Source: Sipunculus nudus (Eukaryota; Annelida; Sipuncula; Golfingiida; Sipunculidae). From it: a DNA stretch of 64,000 bases. Of this stretch, positions 35,782 through 45,400 are shown piece after piece. Below the pieces are notes generated by a model. That model saw nothing but the letters and a program-made list of their open reading frames with translations. It made no database searches and was not told the origin of the DNA. Made by a program: the position numbers and the translations under genes. The stretch spans positions 63,747,118 through 63,811,117 of the forward strand of contig CM049317.1 in NCBI GenBank assembly GCA_026874595.1, written 5' to 3'. How positions within the stretch are numbered: position 1 is the stretch's first letter; every line of letters begins with the position of its first letter.

Positions 35782-38700
35782 TGTACGGCAAGTTTGACTT
35801 CATCAGTTTTTACGACAGATCTGTTTCGTAAGAAGTAGTCAAGCCGGCTCACTCTTTAGGTACGCCGACCAACGTTGCCTGTCGGCCGTCCATGGCTGCA
35901 AGGCAGAAACCGCCGGAGCCAGCAGCTCCAAATTACATGTTAGAACTAGTCACTTGGTGTCCTATATCTTAGTATTGGGTATCTGCATTAATTGAAATTT
36001 TATAGAGAAAAAGCTTAAAAACCTTTAAAAAACTTTAAATTGTCCAGCCAAATTGCCCAATATTTCACAGAAATGTTACCTGGAAGAATCTTTCTCAAGT
36101 TTGTTCGAATGGTTCCAGTTCGGTGATTTTTGACCGAGTTACAGGAAGTTGAAGTAATTTGCATGCTAAAATTACAATCTCAGAACTGGCTGGAGCTATC
36201 ATCATCAAATTTTATGTAAATGTTGGTCACTTGAGTTATATCTGTAACTGAGGTATTGGTGGTGCAACCTGCATTGGCCATCTGTCTTTTTGTAAGCGAG
36301 TCGACGTAGCCGGAAGCATACAGAGGGCTACAAAAACTTCTTCTCTGAAAGCGTAAAGCCAAATCGTTTAATATTGCACAAAAATGCTCCTAGGGTGGTG
36401 CTTTCTTACGTTTGTTCAAATGGTCTCTGTTCAATGACTTTTGGCCGAGTTATAGGAAGCTGAAAATTTTTTTGAAAAATTTTTGATGGAAATTTTGGCA
36501 AAAAATATTTCTAAATAAGTGGGTACTGTGACCTAGACCTTTGACCTCATGACTCCAAAATTGGACGAAATCTTCCCCTATTGGCAGGTTTGCAATATCT
36601 TGAAGATGGAAAGATTGCGATGAAAAGATTGGCTTCAAATTGATATGCATTTTTTTTAAAGAAATGGGTACGTGACCTTGACCTTTGACCTTGTGACCCC
36701 AAAATCATAAAGGTTCTTGCTTTAGTGGTGGGCCTTACGTAAGTCAAGTTTGAAATCCATGTGTCAATACAACCTGGAGTTATCACCTGGAAACAAATGT
36801 GTGTGGAAGGACAGATGAACAGACAGACAGACAAACAAACAGACAGACAGGGTGATTACTATATGGCATCCACTTGTGATCAATAAACACACCAGGTATT
36901 TGGACACTTAATGTAATAACAGCTGAGAAACTGACATGATTGTTGTCATTTTATAGTGAGAAAAATAGGAAAAGATTCGTTAAAATGACAAAAAATATAG
37001 GTGGCGCCACCACTTTTCGGGAACTGACATAACTAATCATGGTCCATATTCAAGGCAAGATTCATGACAATCCATGCATTATTTATCAAGATATTGGAGG
37101 TTTTGTATTATATTTTTTATTATTCTGGGGGGTACTTTCAAGCCCCATCGCTGGGAGGATATAGGTCACAGTGACCTAATTTCAGGTTTCCAAGGAGATC
37201 TTTCATTGACCTCCTTGGATATTCACTTAGAAGTTTCTAAGACCATCAGTTACGATCTGTGCCCTGCTAACGAACGGCCGGACGGACGACGGACAAAGCG
37301 CCATTCTTATACCTCAGTTGATTTACAGTCAGCTGAGCTAAAAACCACTGGGTCAAATTCTTTAATCTCACACATGAATGATCCTTAGATGTTGATAATT
37401 CAAATTTGTTCAAATGTTTTGATTCAGTGATTTTCTTAGATTTTTTTTACAAGAAAAGATAAAAAAGAAATAAAAATCTTCTTCTCCGAAACTTTTCAGT
37501 CAAATTGTCCAATATTTCACAGAAATGATCCCTAGAAAAATCTCTCGCACATTTGTTTGAATGGCTCCAGTTCGGTGATTTTTGACCGAGTAACATTGGG
37601 TTTAACTTCTGTCATCTGAGCAAAAAAAATACTGAACTTAAAATCTCAGAAACAGCTGGAGCTGTCATCACCAAATTTTATCTGAAACTGAGGTGTTGGT
37701 GGCGCCACCTACATTGATCTTTTTTTTTTTTTTTTTACAAGCAAAAATGTAAGTTTTGATTCTTCTAGCTTATACACTGTTTTATTTTTAAGAAACTGTT
37801 AAGCTAATTGGTTTTAAATTTTCAAGATATGTTCTATGGTATTGTTCTGTTAGTTTTATAAGAATATATAGGGTAAATGCAGCTTTAAAAAAGCAATGTA
37901 GCCAATTAAAAAAAAAGGCTTTCAGTGTTTGAAAACATATTTGGCAGCATGTCAAGGCAAGAGGTCAAACAGTGCACCCAAGTGCAGTCAAGACATCAAC
38001 ATTGCAACTGACCTGGCTCTGCCTGGTGTCCAGATACAGTCTCGACGTGTCTAGACACAACGTCTAGACGTCTAGAACCTGCCAACTGTGTCAGATTATA
38101 CAATAGGTCAAGTTACGCTCTGTATCTATTAAATAACTTTGGCAGACTGCCAACCATTTCAGATTTGCCAACAGGTCAAGTTTCAGTCTGTAAGAGACAG
38201 TGGTAATTTTCAGTCTGTAAAAGCCAGCGGTGCGGTTACATGTTTCACATCAGATATCCTTGACCTGGGGGAAAGCTGAGCCTCCTTTGCCAGGATGCAT
38301 GTGTAGGTGTGACTCAATACCAAGGCTAAAAGAGGAACGTGTTCTTAGATTTTATAGGGAAAAAGTTAAAATACATTTTAAAATGTTCTTCTCCGAAATC
38401 ATGCTGCCAAATTGTCCGTTCATCTGTCTCAATATCGCTCACTGGCAAAAAGAACATATCGGAAATATCCTGAGTGACACATACTCGTTTTAAAATGTCC
38501 AGGTCCGAAACGTACAGGTCCGAAACGTCATTTTGGCTGAAATCATAATGACTAAGGTAGATATGCAGGACATGAGAGGATCAATATTAAATTTTAAAAA
38601 TAAACATTCATACTCCCAAACTTTGCACAGGTTCGCATTAGGCCTGTAGGCTATGTTTTAATAAAAGTGAGTTTATTTCTGGAAGTATTCATGTTTGATA

Positions 38701-41412
38701 TTACTATCTAGGACAATTGTTTCATCACATTTGAAACAGATGAACACTGGTCGTGTTTTTAAATTTCATTTCCACATTAAATTTGCTCTATCAGCTTAAG
38801 AATCCCCTGGAAGTATCAATATCACAGTTTGTCCCTTACCCATGACTGGATGTTTTATCTGATCAAACAAGAACCTCTGATAGACATTACACGTAATACT
38901 ATATTGACATTAAATGTATCCACCGACTGAGCCATTCTAACTACGCTGGCAATTTCCCCAAGGCTTTCAATTTTTTTCACACACACAAACAATAATTTTT
39001 TCTAAACCCGTTTGCTTACTCCTGTACACAATGGAAAATAGCTAGCCCCGAGCGAGGTCGAGCATTTGGCCGTACAGCCCAACTTCACAAATCAAGGATT
39101 TTCAAGCCTCTTTTGGTGCTTCTCAATTTATGCAAATCTGTTTAATGCGCCAGAACTACAGGTTCTTTCAACCTAATTCTATTTCATATTGGAGCGGCAC
39201 TATGCAAGATAAAACAGTAAAACCATAATAAAACAATGAGTCCATCCGACGAGTAGAACTCTCCGCATAGCATAAATGTGTCCATATTACATTTAACAGA
39301 AAAGTGTTTTTGAAACGTGCATGAAACAAACGTGATGGGCGTGATGGTCCTTTTAAAAACGGTCCATTTTGAGCGTGAACAGCTCAGGCCCGCAAGGGCG
39401 GACATAGAGTAAAACGCGCAGACTAGTGTTTGTGTGATAGGAGCATTTAGGCAAACACTGGCTTATTTTCACTTAATGTATTTACCCCCTCATGATAATC
39501 AGCGATGGTGTGATGAGCTTCATGCACCTATCCTCGGTAGGTGATAGGAACACCAGAGTTATGTCCAACTTTGTTTCGCATTATATATTTACGCACTCAT
39601 GTTGATCGGCGACAGTGTCATGAACTAACCCCTCGGTATTTACCAACTGCTTGTGCGTTATAGGAACACCGGGTTAAGTCCGACTTTCCTTCACATGATG
39701 TATTTCTCCATCATGACAATCGGCGATATTGTGTCAGGAACTTGAGCTTTCCTCGGTTGTTACAAAATGCTTCTGTGTGATTGGAACACCGAGGCAAAGC
39801 CCTGCTTTCTCTTACAGGTTTGTCAATTCAACTGTTTCTGTACGCATATTGTGTCCGCCTGTTCCTGGTGCTGTCGGAGTTCCTGTTGCATGTCGACTAC
39901 TGTCCAGCGGGACACACATTCGTGGCTCTCCCTAATGAGGACGTTTAACGGGAGTTGCCAAATCAAACGACCAAGCGCGCAGCGGGTCGTCTTTACCGAT
40001 GCGTCTAAAAAAGGCGCTGGGTTTTGTATATGGTCGTGACTGGGGTTATGTTAGTATTTCAAACGACCTGCCATTAGCAGCCGACGTTCATATTAACAGT
40101 AAAAAAATCTGGCGGTTGTATTTGCGGCAAATCGCTGGGCTAAGCAATGGGCTAACTCGACCGTTACAGTATTCACTGATAACGCCACAACGGTTACATC
40201 ACCAAGGAAAGGATCCTGTATTAATCCACTAGTCATGGAAGTACTCTGTTTTCTCTTCTGGCTATTTAATTTCGAAATATGCGACCATTTTATACCAGAG
40301 AAATATAACTTACTCCCTGATGCTATTTCCAGGTTACACCAGCCTGGTCAAATTCGCCGTTCGTCCTCCTTATTGGGATATTCCCCTTTACATGCATATT
40401 TATAAAGCTGACACAATCTTTCCGTACCACATGTCTGTTGTGGCTCATCTTTCTCTAAAACCGCAGTTCCGGAAGCTGTTCGACTGGAGCAAGAACTAGA
40501 CAAGGTGCATTCATTTCTTTTTCCACAGGCTCGTTACAGCAGCCCTGCGAAGTGTGTCTTCGCGTATTTCTCCGTCCCATTGCAATAAAAATCGCAAAGC
40601 AAAGACCGAGGCGTGTGCGTTTAGCGCAGTTATCGCCGGTCAGATGACCACTGGCAAGCACCCGCTGTGTAACGGAGATACCTCAGTGGCCGACTGGCTT
40701 AGGTGGACCTGTTATGGTCCAGTGGGTTCAACCTTTAGCCATCTAGCGGAGGTTGCATTTACTATGTTCCCTGATCGGAAACTAATCGGGCGTTTCTCCT
40801 TTCATGTTTCTTCTCTTTTTTTATAACTGTCTCGGGTAAACGGCTTAGATCTTGCCTCTAATTACGCGGTCTTGTTATGGTTAACAGACAAATGCAGACC
40901 TGTGGACTGTGCTTACTCACACACAGAACAATAGCAATGTATTAAGCAGGTGAATGTGAGATGTGAAGCCCGTGTGTCGGCATGGTTTTGCTGAACTTTC
41001 GTCTGCAACCAAAATCAGTTAATAACGTAAGAAAATACACGTTTTATTGCAAATTAATATGAACCTTAAGTGTCAGTTTTAAATGTGTCTACAATACATA
41101 GATGCCCGTAAGGAGATATTAATGATTCATATATTATGAAACGTGCTGTTTCCCATAAGTTGACCTTCATGTCCTTTAGTTACACGTACATGTACTACCT
41201 ACATAAGATCTTATACTTATCCGCAAATCAGACCGATCTGAGGCAAAGATTCTAACCACTTCAGTCGGACATACGAGGAAAAGACTTGTATCATTGTATA
41301 TCGTACAGTGGCGTCAATTTTTCTTCCAGGGTGGGGGGGATGACTTTGTATATTTAAATACACACACACACACACACACATACCTTTTTCAGCGTCTCCG
41401 AGTGACATATTC

Positions 41413-41456
<44 letters not shown>

Positions 41457-42338
41457 AAATATATATATATATATGATATATATATATTTATATATATTAT
41501 ATATTATATATTTAATCATATTTCAAATAATTATAATATAATTATAATATTGTAATAGAAAATAAGTTATTTTGTAATTTAAAGCAAGGTTTAGATATAA
41601 CATTTTTGAGTAAATGGATGAAAAGTCTTTAATTCTATTTATCAATTTATTTGATTTGCAATTTTATAATATTATTCTCTGAAAAGTGGGGGGGATGATA
41701 ACATTGGCCATCCCCCCCTTGCCAAAAAGTGGGGGGTATATATACCCCCCATCCCCCCCTATATTGACGCCCCTGATATCGTATTCTTCTATCAAAGATT
41801 ATATCGCATCTTGAGTGCACCCATGAGTGGTTGCTTTTAATATTTTTTTTCAAAGTTCAAAATAAAATTATACATACCCCATAAAATGGGTTCTTGACTA
41901 TTCAGCTACCCTCAAATTATATCAATGGCTGTATATGCATTAAATATTTTAAACTTTTCACCATACGCTGCACATTATATCATGAATTTAGTTCTTAATC
42001 AGATCAATTAAGAATATTTTAGAAACCTTCCCCACAAACATCCTTTCTCAAACACTTAACATGATGGTATTTGGTAGCTGTGCCTCTTGTCCGAACCCTT
42101 CTTTCTCAAAAAGGGTTTTCAATTCGGCATATGCAATCATTTTTTCTTATTAACATTAAGACAGGCTCACTATTATAACGTCATACGCTGTTATCAGAAT
42201 TGAATAACCCATTTGAAAATGAAAGTTCAGGATATGGCTGGCAGACAACGATTTCATGTATTTAACTTCCTTGAAATATTTCAGAAAAAATAGACACCAA
42301 AAAAATACACCAAATAAATCGGACAGCTTTAATAAAGA

Positions 42339-42409
<71 letters not shown>

Positions 42410-45400
42410 GGTATATCGGTATATCGCAATACGGTAATTCGCATATTGCGTTTCGCGATATGGTTTTCATATATCGATATTTTTCGATGTTTTTCAAACG
42501 TGACTGAAACTGGTCTATCTGAACGGGTTGCATTATGTAAAACGCAGAAGGTGAAAGACGCCAACATGTTTATATATAGGAAATTCTCAAATAGCCTTGG
42601 TAGGCCATATGATCGAAAGTCCATCCCAGGGTATTTGATTTTCTGCTGGAAGATTTTTTTACCTAAAAAGAAAGAAATGCTACAGAAAAAGAAAGAAGTG
42701 CCGAAGACTGTCAAAATAACTAATTAATATATATATATATATATATATATATTATTTATTTACATCCTGTTTTACTACAGGAAGATGAAGTGTCAATTGA
42801 ACAGTATCATTGAGCAAGAACCACAGTCTTACGATGTGGTAACTGATCAATTTATACAAATATTCCCAAATTCCAATGGACATTCCTCTGTGGAACTGTG
42901 GTATTTTATCTGCATTCTCTTCGACCAGAATAAAATCACCAAATAGACTTGCTGTTTGTCCACACTTCAAATATTTCCGGACAAGTTGCCGAAATGATTA
43001 AAGCTCACAGACTGAAGAAGGGGCCTATCTATGTGATCATCAGGAACATTTCCCAGTATATTGGTTTCGTCCTGACATTTTATACCGAATAATGGTATAT
43101 TTGCCGAATCGTGGGTTCTACTATAACCAGGGCCGCCATAGAAAGGTTTCTGTCCGAAACAGTTCTAAAATTTGTCAATCGGTTTGATAGTAAAAACATT
43201 ATGCAGGATCAAAAGGTGTAGCTAATTTCCGTAAGCTATATTCGCCTTGAACAGCTTGTAGAATGTATATACTTTCGGGCTTACATTGTACAAATATTAA
43301 CATATACTGTAAGTAAATTCCTGCAAAGAAAGGTTCTGTGATGGCTTTTAGAGCCTGATTACCTACAAACTGTTAGTTAACATGGTACTTGTGTTGACAA
43401 ACAGAAGAACTATCAATTTCACCTTGTTTTTATTATTCCACGTTTACGGAAAGATCACCATAGTGCTGGCGGTGAGAACATGAGGCAACGCAAACTTTTA
43501 TCATTCGCAAAACTCTGCTTTGTCTGATTCACCGCGAGTATTCTTGTTTGACATGTCTGGCTTACGAACTGCGTCCATTTTGGAGACGACCCAACATTAT
43601 AAACATGTATGTATAAACAAAACGGTTTGAACCGTAGGATAAGTGTTTTTTTTTTTTTTTTTTTTTGCTTATTTTTATTAACAGTTCAAGGATTAACACT
43701 TGATTAAAGTATGTCAGATGTCCGAATAGGCCCTTTAAAATGTCTCATCTGCATCGTTAGATACTCCTAAAGTGAATGTATATTACCTTCCTGCCTTCGC
43801 CTTCGGTAGCTTTTTAGGGGAGCAGTTGGGACACAGTCACACACACACATTTTACGGAACAAGTTGGTTCGAATATCAGTTTATATGTACGCTCCGATTC
43901 TGCTTCACTATACTTAACACTATGTCCTTAACTGTCCTTGTATGCTGTATATTATATGTCATTTATAATGAGCCCTGCAGTTTGGAAAGTTGACATGGAG
44001 CACAGCTGAAATTAATGAAAGACGTACTTTGCCACATGTGAACAAACGTCATACGTTCAAACGTCAGTAACACTAAGTCCCACCATCTGTTCAGCGCTGT
44101 TTTTTGCAGCATGCCCTATTACAATACCTCTCAACCCTCCCGATTCCTTCGGAATCTCCCGATTTTCGGTATCAATAAGCGCTCTATCCCTAATAAGCGC
44201 CCCCCCCCCCCCCCCCCCGGATTTGGGAGATCACTTAAAAAAAAAAACTAAGGGATGAGCCATCCAAACCTCACTTTTCTCCCTAGGCAATATAACCTGG
44301 GGCCACGTATTGCTTTCATTTCTCCACGCCAAGCTTAAAAGTTACCGCCACTTTTTATTCTATCTCCGATAGGCTTTATCATCTAATAAATTATAATATT
44401 AGTTACACAGAAAAGAATCAGTGATCCAGTGTGTCATAGATAATATTGACTGACTGTGTCCGTGAAGGCCGACTCTGCAGGTGGCCATGCTGTTCGGGTG
44501 ACCTGAATTCAGGTATGTATATGGATGTAATATGTAATGAAATATTTACCCGATTTGCACATGTACAGGACGATTAACTTTATCTTAAAAACTATTGGCA
44601 AAGAAGGGCCGCCGTCTTGTACAGGGTACAAGGTTTCAGCGTCCTCAGGGCCGCCAAGGATAATTTACGGCAATGAGCATTATTACGTTGATCGAAAAGG
44701 ACGCCGTGAATATCGATGACCATGTCCGTATGGTAGATATATATACATAATAGAGAACATCACAATGCTTTGTTTTTGTTTGAATTTATCGTTTTTACAT
44801 CAGATTTACATTTGCACATAGTTAAATAATTGGTAAGAAAATGTTGGCCCTTACCGCATTGACACAGGGATTTTAACTGAATCAATATAAGAAAGCCCTT
44901 CTGACAGTAAAGCGGAATTCCCAATCCTAAAGTTTTAATGTATTTTCTTGCAAAATAATATCTCGGCAAATTACTTGAAATATGTATGCAGTGATATAAT
45001 TGTCGATGCCGCTGACAGCGTGCGGGGCTTACCGATGTACTCAAGATCCCAGAGCCTTTGGTTTATTTGTGTATACAGCGCTCGCGCAAGGGGTGCTGGG
45101 ACTTGCCAACTTGGCCAAATGCCATCCAGTAGCACGTAATATGCATATTAAAACAAGGAATATTTATTTTCATATGCTGCCGTATATACCGCGTAAAATG
45201 TTCACGAGTCCAGTGAATGCGGACGCTGTCAGCTGGCTTGCACACGGACATACACGGTGACTCGCAAATGGCACTTCGATTACAAGAAAACCAATAGCGC
45301 GTTATAATGATAAATATGAAGCTGTCTTTTCTCAGGTGACTCGAAATTCAATGTTTGTCAAGCTTGTATTATTTTGCCTTGGTGCAAGGCTGAGAATTCA

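Noticed and set aside
42156-42714. Open frames of 83-150 codons with YIYIYI repeats
   Set aside because: Produced by reading through a 69 bp (AT)n tract. Similar artefacts occur at 12060, 12364, 16044, 26860, 35640, 53040 and 56940.
44537-44719. 60-codon open frame at 44.5 kb
   Set aside because: Some compositional complexity, but no recognisable family, no paired splice sites, and it lies inside intron 1 of transporter A on the opposite strand.
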